Shown here: positions 51,720 through 60,933 of the stretch, one piece after another
How positions within the stretch are numbered: position 1 is the stretch's first letter
Layout: the number at the start of each line of letters is the position of its first letter
The notes under the pieces: generated by a model
What the model saw: only the letters and a program-made list of their open reading frames with translations
Told to the model about the DNA's origin: nothing
The model's database searches: none
Position numbers and translations under genes: made by a program
Assembly: GCA_026874595.1 (NCBI GenBank)
Contig: CM049322.1
Coordinates: 59,646,886-59,710,885, forward strand
Direction: 5' to 3'
Length of the DNA stretch: 64,000 nt
DNA from: Sipunculus nudus
Taxonomy: Eukaryota; Annelida; Sipuncula; Golfingiida; Sipunculidae

Positions 51720-53641
51720 ATGGGAAAGGGAGCTAATGCACCCAACCTCAATATATCAACCTAGGATTATGTCACTACTGTATTTGTAGTTACCACAAAT
51801 ACAACAAAATACAACACATCCTGCCCACACACCTGCAGCCATTCAAGTCCCTCCATTTATTAATTACATTGTTCAGCATATATACATGGCCAGAAAACAT
51901 AAACAAGTGACCCATGGGTCATGACACTCAGCTGAAGAAGACATTCACAAATTGAATTTAACATATGAATGCCAAATTTTGTAGGTGGTATACCCATTCA
52001 ACTGAAGCTTAGCTTGGAGGATAAGGGTAACAGAGACCTAATTTCAGGATTCCAAGAAGATTTTTCATGGACCTCCCTGCGCCTCCCTGCGCACATAAAA
52101 CAGACGTGCTATGTCATTTTGATGTTCAAATAATAAATACTCTTGGAATAAAAGTCCGTGTTTCACGTTACTTGGAAGGTGGGTGCGATAGCTGTACAGA
52201 TATAATCCTCCTCATTGGTGTTGGATGTAAAAAAAGAAGATTATAGGTCCAATGGTTACAATTTGTGCCCTGTTAACAGACAAACACATTTTTGAAGGTC
52301 TCAAAAATTGTGGAGAAAATGCATAAAAATTTGAAATAAAAAAAAGCAGGTGGCACCACCAGTCTACAGGAAATGAGGAAACACTCCATGATCGATATGC
52401 ATGCAAAGAATCATGGTAATCAATGCATTAGTTGTTCAGATACTAGAGCTTTTTTATCAAATCTTTAATTATTCTTGGGGATGGGGGGGTTACTTCTGAG
52501 CCAAATAGCTCAGAGGATATGGGTAACAGAGACCTTATTTCAGGTTTCCAGAAAGACTTTTCAGGGACCTCCCTGGATGCTAAGTTAGAAGATTCTGGGT
52601 CGTTTGCTACTTTAAAGGTCTCAACAATTGAGATAAAAATGTGTAACAAGGGACCAATGGGTCACGGCGCTCAGCTGATCGTGATTGGACTATAAATGTT
52701 TCTCCACTGTGATACTATATCGAGTCGATAAAGCTTATGAATATCATGGACATGTTGGGCTATTATAAAGGAATGTAATGTAATATGTGAGTAAATGATA
52801 AATGAAATTACCTGACTGATGGATTAATAGAGTAAAATATAGTGGTTTATTTTTATTTATTTAGGAGGGGTTGAAAACTGTGATATATTTGAGCAAATAT
52901 GAATGCAATGACAGCAGTAATAAGCAGTAGTAGAATGATGATAAGGCTATTTGTTGAAGGATCTAAAGTGTATGGTAGTCTGCAAGCTTTCAATTTGACA
53001 GATATGATGTTATGATTAACTATGCTGATGAAGTGATTTATGAATTTTTGACTGTATGACACAATATCTCTTTAGTCTTGACAAGGTACATTATTGTGAT
53101 GCCCACTATGTCTACATATTAAACAATATTGACATAATTTCTGGCATGTACATAGTTACCTATGGATGAATAGTTATACAAAATATTAAAGTATGAATAT
53201 ATCTAATTCATCTTGTTCTTGCTTACTGAGGCTGACTTTGGGATGGGGTTCAGAGAAGGGAAAAGTGAGGGCAGCACGAAGGTGGATGTAGAAATATTCT
53301 ATTGTAATGTTTTTCATTTATATAAGAATATGAAAAGCTAAGAGGAAAGGGGCCCTCCTACTTGGTTATAGTAAAGTTCTAAATATATGATTGCAAACTA
53401 ATACTCTGACAAGACTGTCATGAAGAAAAACAGTAAAAGTTTTGAGATACTGTGATGCATATGAAAATTTACAGATGGACAGGCAAGTGGACAAAATGGA
53501 CTAATACCTTTATTTCACTTTCAAGGGAATAATGCATTTAAGTTTATATATAAGCCTATTTTTTTAAGCATATCCACTTTTTCCATTAAGAAGTTTTTAT
53601 CTGAATCATTTTTTTTTAATTCACAGGTTTTATAAATTTTT
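51720..53641. repeat. Intronic AT-rich DNA with diverged dispersed-repeat pieces
   Basis: No exon recognised. Two stretches resemble each other: about 51900-52095 and 52490-52680 share GGTAACAGAGACC, TTTCAGG, GGACCTCCCTG and a GGGTCA...CTCAGCTGA motif, partly in different order. The segment GCAGGTGGCACCACCAG near 52347 recurs as GCAGGTGGCGCCACCAG near 55870. These look like fragments of one widespread repeat family. The minus-strand open stretch at 52443-52649 lies in such a fragment and is not treated as a gene. Confidence 0.55.
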
Positions 53642-53644
53642 AAT

Positions 53645-53785
53645 AAAAAAACTGAAAATATAAGTTAAAATATTTGAATTGTTGCAAAAGTTGCAATCAT
53701 TATATATACAGAGTAAAAAACTGAAACTATAAGTTTAAATATTAGAATTGTTGCAACAATCGCAATCATCATATATCCAGAGTGT
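53645..53785. repeat. Two tandem copies of a ~69-bp unit
   Basis: ACTGAAAATATAAGTT at 53651 and ACTGAAACTATAAGTT at 53720 start near-identical stretches that continue through GAATTGTTGCAA and GCAATCAT. The step is 69 bp, and the copies differ at several positions. The minus-strand open stretch 53665-53877 spans them and is not convincing as a gene. Confidence 0.75.
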
Positions 53786-54336
53786 AGCTCATATTGGGTC
53801 ATATTATGCATACACATATATTTTATTATTTTAAAATCATAAATGTTTAAACTGAATTTAAAAGAAAATAATGCCACAACATGGCATCTACAAGAATATT
53901 CCTTGAATCACTATTAAAAAGTTTTGCACACTGGAGTTTTCAGTACATGCTTAATTTTATTCACCAAAATAAAATAAAAGATTTAGTAAATTTGATAAAA
54001 TCAAACATCTTTTCAAATAAAGTATACACACTGTTGGTTGGATGAGGGACAAACAATATCATTGTGCTAATTACTATCCCAGTTTTAATTTATTACTGGA
54101 ATTAATAGTCAATTTCACACCTTGTGAAGTTTTTACTCTTCTAAAGTAAGGAATTACATATCTGATGAACATCCACACTTTCATAGCAATACACCACTTT
54201 GTGGACACAACTAAATGTACACTTTAATCATTTTAACCCTGGTGGTACAATACAAAATCTAAAATGTAGCATAGCCTAGAATAAGAATGAATCAAATACA
54301 GAAAATAATAACATTCATCTAGTTTATGCACCATCT

Positions 54337-54349
54337 GGGGGGGGGGGGG
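54337..54349. repeat. G13 homopolymer
   Basis: Thirteen consecutive G bases followed by AGTGAAGGGCAGAGGGG on the plus strand, the sense-complementary C run being on the strand of the Ig gene. It stands out in otherwise AT-rich intron sequence and is a likely length-variable site. Confidence 0.9.
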
Positions 54350-54529
54350 AGTGAAGGGCAGAGGGGAAGCCTGCTGGTAGTGGCCAAGCCGAGCCAAGGC
54401 AAGCTGCCCCGCGGTGTGTTACATAATGCAAGTGAAGGCTGTACTACTAGGTGGGCTAGATGTAAACAACACTTGACATGGTGTATGAAAACTTGAATAA
54501 AAGCTATTCTTTCCAATCAATTTCTTTGA

Positions 54530-55050
54530 AATTTCAGATTTTAAAAGATTAAATCCTTATGTATATATGCTGTGAAAATTAAATCAACAGTGCCAAAGTT
54601 GGACAAAATTTAAGGTATTGATTTTTTATTTATGCAAATAACTTGAAAAATTTGCAAAATTCATATCTAATTTTGGGTAAACAATTGAATCTTGATTAAA
54701 TAAAGTTATATTCCTGAAAAAAAGTCTCTAGGTTCAGCAATTCTCATGTTAGGTGAGTAAATAAATTTCCTGATTTTTTAAAAAATTGCATTATATTTTG
54801 GCCCATAACTTCCAAATAATACCCAATACTGACCTAATTTTTGGTATGTTCACAGAAAATGTATGAAAAAATGTGAATACTAAATAAGATCAAAATCAGA
54901 TCAATGGTTTTGATATTAGGCAGCCTTGAAGTGTAACAATGGCTTTTTAATGGAAAACAGAGGTTTTTCCTTAATATTTCGAAGGAACGAAGTCCTAATG
55001 ATCCAATTTTCGGTTTGGTAGGAGATTTTGGGGACATCTAAAATTATGCC
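54530..55050. repeat. Dispersed repeat, copy 1 (about 0.5 kb)
   Basis: Shares with the copy at 55188-55905 the ordered motifs TTTCAGATTTTAA, AAATCCTTATGT, GCTGTGAAAATTAAATC, GGCCCATAACTT, GGTTTTGATATTAGGCAG, CGAAGGAACG and CCAATTTTCGG. The copies are clearly diverged (several indels), so they are old or came from independent insertions. No coding potential that I recognise. Confidence 0.75.
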
Positions 55051-55187
55051 AACAACCTGGGGAGCATAGAGATGTGCACTGAATGACCTACAGTCATCAA
55101 AGTGGACTGCTTGACAATGCAAGGGAATACAACAAGAGCCTCTAAAAAAATTCAATAACTAGCCTAATTTTGCAGCTTTTATTTTCA

Positions 55188-55905
55188 AATTTCAGATTTT
55201 AACAGATTAAATCCTTATGTGTACATGCTGTGAAAATTAAATCCACAGTACTTACAGGAAAAAAACGTGCCGTGGCCAAAATTTAAGGTACCAATTTTAT
55301 ATTTTTGCCAATATTTAAAAAATTTAACAGATTTTGATCTAATTTTTCGTATACAATTAAATTTTGATTAATTAAAGTTGTATTACTGAAAAAAAGTCCC
55401 TACCTTTAACACTTTTGGTCTTATATGACCAAATATCTTCCTGATTTTCTTACAAAGTCCATTATGTTTGGGCCCATAACTTTTTTAAATTAAATAATAC
55501 TGACTTAATTTCTGGCATGTACATAGGATCTATATAGAGGAATATTTATGGTAAATATGAAGAAAACCAGATGAGTGGTTTTGATATTAGGCAGTCCTGA
55601 AGTGTAAAAATAGATTTCTAATAAAAAATTAAGGCTTTTCCTTGATATCTCGAAGGAACGTAGTCCTATTGACCCAATTTTCGGCATGGTTGGTGATTTT
55701 GGAGACATCGAACTGTTTGCCTAATTTCAGATTCGTAGGTCCAACGGTGTCGAAACATGCCAGTCTTACGGACGGACATCCAGACAGACGGACGGATGAC
55801 AGACAATGGACCACGACTATAGCTCAGATGACTTATAGTCAGCTGAGCTAAAAATTTGAAAAAAAATGCAGGTGGCGCCACCAGTCTACAGGAAATGATG
55901 AAATG
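55188..55905. repeat. Dispersed repeat, copy 2, with GACGGACG-rich 3' part
   Basis: Matches copy 1 over its first ~0.5 kb and then continues: GTAGGTCCAACGGTGTCG, a GACGGAC-rich stretch with GACAGACGGACGGATGAC near 55780, ACTATAGCTCAG, AGCTGAGCTAAAAA and GCAGGTGGCGCCACCAG. I associate this style of tail with common invertebrate, especially bivalve, interspersed repeats, but I cannot name the family. Overlapping open stretches on both strands (55505-55881) are incidental. Confidence 0.7.
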
Positions 55906-56285
55906 CCCAATTGATCAAAAAGCACCATATTATTACTCAATTGACCTAACTTTGAACTCTATGTGACCTTAATGGCATATTCATTCAAGGAATAATAATG
56001 AGAAGGGCGGTTGTGAGCAACTAATCAAGTAACCGTTTGCAATGTAAACAGCACTCGCACGGAAGGCCTTCTGTGCAGGAAAGTTTTTAGGGCTGATTAG
56101 CATAATAAGGTCAAATGGGCGGAGTATATGTCTGTTTCGAAGATATACAGGAAACATTCAATATCACAAGGTGCTTTTTGGAGAAAACACTAAGTTTTTG
56201 GATTTGAGTTTCAGTTTAAAACTGCAGTTAAAAAAAAGGAATAAGGTAATTTAAGGTGGAGAATAATCTCTCTCACTGTACTTAC
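55906..56285. other. Intron sequence beside the Ig exon, nothing recognised
   Basis: About 380 bp of moderately AT-rich DNA between the dispersed repeat and the splice donor of the Ig exon on the minus strand. I found no exon, RNA or clear repeat. Confidence 0.45.
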
Positions 56286-56431
56286 TTTCCAAACGAATTT
56301 TGTTTCTGCTCATGCCCAGGTTGTTTCTGAACTGACACGTGTACTCGCCAAAGTCATCTTCCTCAACAGCATAGAAAATCATCTCGTACGTCAGCGTGTT
56401 GAAGGCTCCACGCAGGGCTCGCACCCTGTAC
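56286..56431 (-). CDS. Ig-superfamily gene, exon for C-terminal half of an Ig domain
   Basis: Minus-strand exon bounded by a 3' splice site (GTCGACTTCAG) and a consensus donor (GGAAA|GTAAGT at 56286/56285). The 48 complete codons start YRVRALRGAF and contain EEDDFGEYTCQFRNNLG, the D-x-G-x-Y-x-C ... N-x-x-G signature of an I-set Ig domain F-G strand (established family knowledge), ending RNKIRLE. It begins in phase 2, matching the phase-2 donor at 57227, and ends in phase 1, as is common at Ig-domain borders. The joined cysteines would be 58 residues apart, normal for an Ig fold. Extracellular cell-adhesion role is inferred; lachesin- or IgLON-like is possible, but one domain cannot settle it. 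An open frame continues past both splice sites, so exact ends rest on the splice consensus and phase match. Confidence 0.85.
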
Positions 56432-56911
56432 CTGAAGTCGACCAAACCAGAGAAGTTATACTGATGTATATTATTTAAAAACACTGAGGGATAAAACTTG
56501 TTCAGTTCTACACAGTACATCCTGTAATATCAAGACACTGGGGTTTTCCAAACTGAAGGACTGAAATGAGTGGTAAAGATAGAACTCAAGACCTTGGAAC
56601 AAACTTAGACCTGGGTAATAATGTTCATCAAAATACTTCATTTTAGATCTGATACCCAATAAATATCAATTATTTAGATTCCACAATTGTTCTTCCTTAA
56701 TTGTTACTGAAATAAAATTCCATGATTGCCATAACTTGCCCACCATTCTTCAGGTATAATTAATAAACATCTGAGACATTTTGTTGATTTCATTTTTCTG
56801 TGGCAACCTCTGACCAATGTTGTTTAACTGATATGCCTGATATGGTGTTAAGAGATGACCATTAAATGTAGGATGGTGTAGGCCTATATCTGTCTCTTAA
56901 AGAATAAATGT
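56432..56911. other. Intron between the two Ig exons, unique part
   Basis: About 480 bp of AT-rich DNA making up the 3' part of this intron on the minus strand. No additional exon or repeat found. The pyrimidine stretch before the acceptor is weak (TTCTCTGGTTTGG), and other CAG trinucleotides about 25 and 48 bases upstream could act as alternative acceptors, though they would change the frame match. Confidence 0.5.
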
Positions 56912-57262
56912 AGGTGCCACTTTTGTCTTACCTGTCTGATGAGGAGGATATTGAGGTGCCACTTTTGTCTTACCTGTCTGATGAGGAGGATATTGAGGTG
57001 CCTCTTTTGTCTTACCTGTCTGATGAGGAGGATATTGAGGTGCCACTTTTGTCTTACCTGTCTGATGAGGAGGATATTGAGGTGCCACTTTTTGTCTTAC
57101 CTGTCTGATGAGGAGGATATTGAGGTGCCACTTTTGTCTTACCTGTCTGATGAGGAGGATATTGAGGTGCCACTTTTGTCTTACCTGTCTGATGAGGAGA
57201 ATATTCAGGTGCCACTTTTGTCTTACCTGTCTGATGAGGAGGAAATTGAGGTGCCACTTTTG
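56912..57262. repeat. 42-bp minisatellite copying an exon end plus its splice donor
   Basis: About 8.4 units of 42 bp. On the minus strand each unit contains ~31 bp equal to the end of the upstream Ig exon (GTGGCACCTCAAT...CATCAGACAG) followed by 11 bp of intron start (GTAAGACAAAA). The donor dinucleotide GT therefore recurs with its first base at 57226, 57184, 57142, 57100, 57057, 57015, 56973 and 56931. One unit has an extra T (near 57091), giving a 43-bp step. The unit at the exon differs slightly (GGAAATTGAGG versus GGATATTGAGG on the plus strand), and the next has ATATTCAGG. Several open frames read 14-residue repeats across the array on both strands; they are by-products of a stop-poor 42-bp unit. 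Confidence 0.95.
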
Positions 57263-57374
57263 ATCCACTTCATTTCTGTGGGATATGGATCAGAGTCCAC
57301 GAAGCACTGGAGTTCGATCTGGTAGCCGACTGCCTGCTGTACTATATCCCGTTCCACAGTGACAAGGGGACTGA
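57227..57374 (-). CDS. Ig-superfamily gene, exon for N-terminal half of an Ig domain
   Basis: Minus-strand exon after the 3' splice site CTCCTTGTAG and before the donor CAG|GTAAGA. It starts with two bases of a split codon (phase 1), then 48 codons beginning SPLVTVERDIVQQAVG and containing QIELQCFVDSDPYPTEMKW, with the B-strand Cys and the C-strand Trp 13 residues apart as in I-set Ig domains. It ends TSISSSSD plus AG of an Arg codon, completed by the G that opens the exon at 56431. Reading on past the donor in this frame gives TAA at once, so splicing is required. Upstream exons (signal peptide, other Ig domains) must lie to the right, possibly beyond the retrotransposon; none was found in this window. 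The last ~31 bp are the source, or a member, of the adjacent 42-bp array. Confidence 0.85.
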
Positions 57375-59507
57375 CTACAAGGAGAGATTAATAACAATAT
57401 ACAGTCATGTTGGGGAGTGAACGTCTCAAGGGTATTACCATTTTTAATCCTTTTTAATACTGTTCTATTTGAGTAAACACTTCTTTGCCTGTAATCACCA
57501 GGAATACAGGAATAGTCAGTACCGTGTGTGTGTGAAACTTAATTAACTCATGATGGTATCAATCTGATAAACATTTAATTGAGAAAAATAAAGATGGCTT
57601 GCTGTAATGTACCATTGTGCTCATAAAAATTATTTCCTGAGATCCATCCATCAGGTCTGAGAAAATGAAGGATGGACAAGTTTGAATGTCAAAAATACTG
57701 TGCTTGACTTTATATTCAAGAGGCAAAAATTTCAAAGTTTCTTCAATTTGATTATTTTAAGAGGGTTTTGTAGTATAATAGTAATGTGAACATTTAATAT
57801 AGCTCAGCCGGTGGCACCATCTCATGGACTTGTGTTATACTAATGTGTCTGCATATTCTCATAAGGTGGCGCCATCTATAGTGCGCCTATAGCATTGCAC
57901 GTGTGAATGAGAAAAGCAAGTTTGTGTCCGCCATTTTTGGAGTTGTGTTTACTCTGGATGTTGGGCGAGTGTTGCAAGACTACAATTATTACAGGTTTCA
58001 TTTTCATAAATGCACCAGAACCTATAAATTCTAAGCCCCATGTATATTATTTAAGAATTAATCCCACAATACCTCACTCCTTATTGTTAGAGTCATTAAA
58101 TTATGACCTGTGTCAGAATCAATATAAATTCCGTTTGATTTTACCCACAAAAATAAATGCTCTAATGCTGGTTCACATTAAGTGCACAGATTAATGTACC
58201 AGGTCTACAGATGTGTGATTACTAATCTGTTTGTGCATCATCAGACTGATCACCACTTATTCATCTTAGTAGATGGGAAATCTTATTCTGGGAGGGTGTC
58301 ATATTTGTAAATATTACAACTTCTTGAATATTGCAAAATTAAAACACAATCAAAAGAGCTACCATGGTGTCAAGTCAGTTCAACAAAGGGGAGGGGGGCT
58401 GCTGATTTGGCAAATGTCAGGGGTCAGGTAAAATTAAGCAGGTTTTGGGATTTAGACATTATTTGGCAAAAAGTGAGTTTGGTGTATTATAGGATGGCAA
58501 ACAAGCGAGGGCATACTGTATATCCATTCATTCAATGACTGCCAAATATTCCAATAATCCAATTACATATACAGCAAAACCTTGCCTAACAACCATCTCA
58601 GTTCAGTGACCACCTAAAAATAGCAATCACTTTTTCACGGTCCCGATTCCATTTTTATTGTTAATATCAGACCTAGCTTACATGACTGGCCACTTTGAAA
58701 TGTGACCATTTCATTGAGTTACCTTTGCTGGTCATAATTTTGGGGTTTCTCTTAATATAAAGTTAACAATAACCAGAGCTGCAAAAAGTAATATAAAATT
58801 CATGTTCTTCTTGGAAATAAAACCTTAAGTTATATATCAGGTTAAACTGAATCCTTATATCATGGCTATAAAAAAAAACAATTTCATGTAGCATACACAA
58901 TATTTTATCTAAATATTTGACCACTAATAACTTGTTATAAATACACTCTAACAGCATTATTAGTAACAGGACATATTGCAATCAACACTCCAGCATGACA
59001 TTATTGTTTAATCATCACCACATAAAGGTATCATACTTTTATAATGATTGACAGTTCAAATACAACTGACAGGTGTCACTCATCAAGATGTACCACAATA
59101 CAATGATAGAGCACACAATCCTATGTGTGAAAACCATGAATATATATCACCTAATTTGCATACTACATTTCAGGTCATGGGATCAATATACTAACGAGAG
59201 GAGTCTCAGTCCATGCATTGACATATGATACTTGATAGACAGGGAAGTAATGAGGAACCTTTGAACAAGATTGTTTTTTACAGTAACTCCCACATTTGCT
59301 TCTCAGCGCTATCATGTGTTAATTTAGTGAAACACATAACATTTGAATAAAACTGGTTATTCCTTTGTATTTTCTCATACGTTTGAGTGGATGCCAACAG
59401 GAATACATAAAGCTTCACTACATCGAGTTGAAATATGATTAAAATTAATGTTTAATCGAAAATATAGACATCTCAGACATCTAAATTGTTCAAAGTTGGA
59501 ATACTAG
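57375..59507. other. AT-rich non-coding DNA (probable upstream intron), no gene seen
   Basis: About 2.1 kb with no exon I can support on either strand. The longest open stretches (57907-58194 plus, 58763-58981 minus) have no recognisable domain. Small points: GGTGGCACCATCT and GGTGGCGCCATCT occur 56 bp apart (57811 and 57867), and a G-rich patch (GGGGAGGGGGG) is at 58387. If the Ig gene continues to the right, this is intron. Confidence 0.5.
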
Positions 59508-59538
59508 ATCTTTTGAACAATAATCTTGTTCAAAAGAT
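59508..59538. repeat. Perfect 13-bp hairpin beside the 23-bp array
   Basis: ATCTTTTGAACAA (59508-59520) and TTGTTCAAAAGAT (59526-59538) are exact reverse complements with a 5-base loop, TAATC. The TGTTCAA core is shared with the units of the adjacent minisatellite. Confidence 0.85.
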
Positions 59539-59556
59539 ACTCCATTAAATATACTG

Positions 59557-59680
59557 TGTTCAACCAAGATAACATACAGTGTTCAACCAAGACAACATAC
59601 AGTGTTCAACCAAGACAACATACAGTGTTCAACTAAGACAACATACAGTGTTCAACCAAGACAACATACAGTGTTCAACC
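59557..59680. repeat. 23-bp minisatellite, five units plus 9 bp, cut by an LTR
   Basis: TGTTCAACCAAGA starts at 59557, 59580, 59603, 59626 and 59649 and the final partial unit TGTTCAACC at 59672-59680. Units differ by one base at most (CAAGATAAC in the first, CAACTAAG in the fourth). The array stops mid-unit exactly where the retrotransposon LTR begins, so the element probably inserted into it; the rest would lie beyond the right window edge. Confidence 0.93.
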
Positions 59681-59873
59681 TGTCGGGTATTTGGAGGATT
59701 TTGAGGTGCCGTTGCAAATAAAACACGCACAAATATGGAGGACAACCGAACAACTTTATTCCAGCCATATCACTCGTACATATCATAGGGCGAGCCGCCG
59801 CACCACTACTAAGTCCGCTGAAATATAGTTCCACTAGATACCTCGACACATTACTTAATACGAATACACATCA
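59681..59873 (-). mobile_element. 3' LTR of Ty3/gypsy retrotransposon (about 193 bp)
   Basis: In element orientation it starts TGATGTGTATTCG and ends ATACCCGACA, giving the usual TG...CA ends. It directly follows a polypurine tract, which fixes the start; a start three bases later (TGTGTA) is also possible. Inside are a TATA-like stretch (plus-strand AAATATAG, 59821-59828) and, about 65 bp downstream, an AATAAA signal (59755-59760), so promoter and polyadenylation signals are packed closely. The 5' LTR is outside the window, so LTR identity and age cannot be assessed. The base pairs next to the end (AACC or CAACC at 59676-59680) are the candidate target-site duplication. Confidence 0.8.
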
Positions 59874-59887
59874 TCTCTCCCCTCCTT
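59874..59887 (-). other. Polypurine tract (plus-strand primer site)
   Basis: Minus-strand AAGGAGGGGAGAGA lies immediately before the LTR start, the standard position of the primer for plus-strand DNA synthesis in LTR retrotransposons. It supports the LTR boundary call. Confidence 0.8.
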
Positions 59888-60132
59888 AAACAAAAACCTG
59901 GGGGAAAATACATACACGACCAACACAGACACTATTGCAGGACGTATAAGGTGTGGTATGTCTGACCGGTATAAACTATACTGCATTAAGAAATCATAGG
60001 TTTCCCTGACATATGTGACATATAACACTGATAAGCCTTCTATGACATAAAATAGACGATAGATCCTGAGAGAGATATCTGGAAACAAGACACAACGGAA
60101 CTAAAAAAAAATATACATATAGCATTATAACA
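59888..60132 (-). other. Untranslated stretch between pol stop and polypurine tract
   Basis: About 245 bp. An open stretch (59855-60088, minus) runs through the LTR start and shows no envelope-type features, so I see no env gene and no third ORF in this element. Confidence 0.6.
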
Positions 60133-60933
60133 TTAGATATTAAGCCTCTCTGGTGGCTTCCGTATTCTTATAGAACGCCGAACTGACACTGGTTGAACTT
60201 TACTTGGGCTTGAAGGTTTCTGTGTGTCATGAACAGTAGAGGATATACATGTATTTCCATTTCCTTCAGCCTCTTTTTCAGTAACACTAGAACTTTGGAC
60301 ATTTGACTGACCTAAATCACTGACTTGACAATGACTATTGGTTTCACATTTGGGTTGAGAATTATCAGTCTGACCTGCAGATGCTGGATAACTCAAAACC
60401 TCTGTCAATTCCGGTGAAAACTGTGTGAGAATATCATTTTCCTTATCAGACGGATGAGAACTATCACACAACCTAGGGATAATCTGTTCAATGTGTCTAC
60501 ACCACACATTTTCTCCTACTTGTACTGTATAGTTTACAGGACCATCCTTAGACAGTACCACCCCTGGTACCCATTTTTGTTTACCGCTGTAAGTCCTAAC
60601 CCACACGGTTTCATTCACACGGAACTCCCTGTGTTTCGAATATTTCTCTCGATGTTCTATTTGTTCATGCAACTGATTTTTCATTCGTCTTTCCGTGTTT
60701 GGACGCAGATTATTTAGACGATTCCTTAACGGCCTCTCTAGAAACAACATCGCCGGGGACTCGCCTGTTACAGAGTGTGGAGCATTTCTATAAGCCAATA
60801 AGAACCTGCTCAATTTTGTTTGCAAGGAACCATGATCTCGAGATGCTGCTTTCAATGCACGTTTCAGGCTTTGGACAAAACGCTCAGCTTGGCCATTGGT
60901 ACTTGGATGATAGGGGGCGCTATGGTAATGCCA
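60133..60933 (-). pseudogene. pol: pol C-terminal part (integrase end), out of frame with the rest of pol
   Basis: Open from about 60933 to the stop at 60133. It carries the end of the integrase catalytic core, including the region of the third acidic residue (Glu codon at 60885-60883, in a TNGQAE motif). Then come VTGESPAMLFLERPLR, typical of gypsy integrases, and a GPY/F-type C-terminal module (VWVRTYSGKQKW..., DGPVNYTV). The protein ends in a basic RRSIRIRKPPERL tail, also usual for the family. It has no start codon of its own at the homologous border; the first Met in frame is at 60855. Separation from the upstream pol frame by a short deletion is the simplest reading, so this copy's integrase is probably non-functional unless the lesion is a sequencing error. 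Confidence 0.85.

Noticed and set aside
50539-51789. Three overlapping plus-strand frames of 389-416 codons
   Set aside because: Produced by the stop-free 23-bp unit in all three frames; no coding evidence outside the repeat.
52443-52649. 68-codon minus-strand frame (PEIRSLLPISSELFGSE...)
   Set aside because: It lies in a dispersed-repeat fragment that is also present near 52.0 kb; no start or splice evidence.
56897-57325. Open frames of 64-128 codons on both strands with 14-residue repeats
   Set aside because: They come from the 42-bp unit (divisible by 3). The real coding part is the exon at 57227-57374 in another frame, closed by TAA at the donor.
59855-60088. 77-codon minus-strand frame as a possible env or accessory gene of the retrotransposon
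   Set aside because: It overlaps the LTR start and polypurine tract and has no signal peptide, glycosylation pattern or fusion motif; most gypsy elements of this kind lack env.
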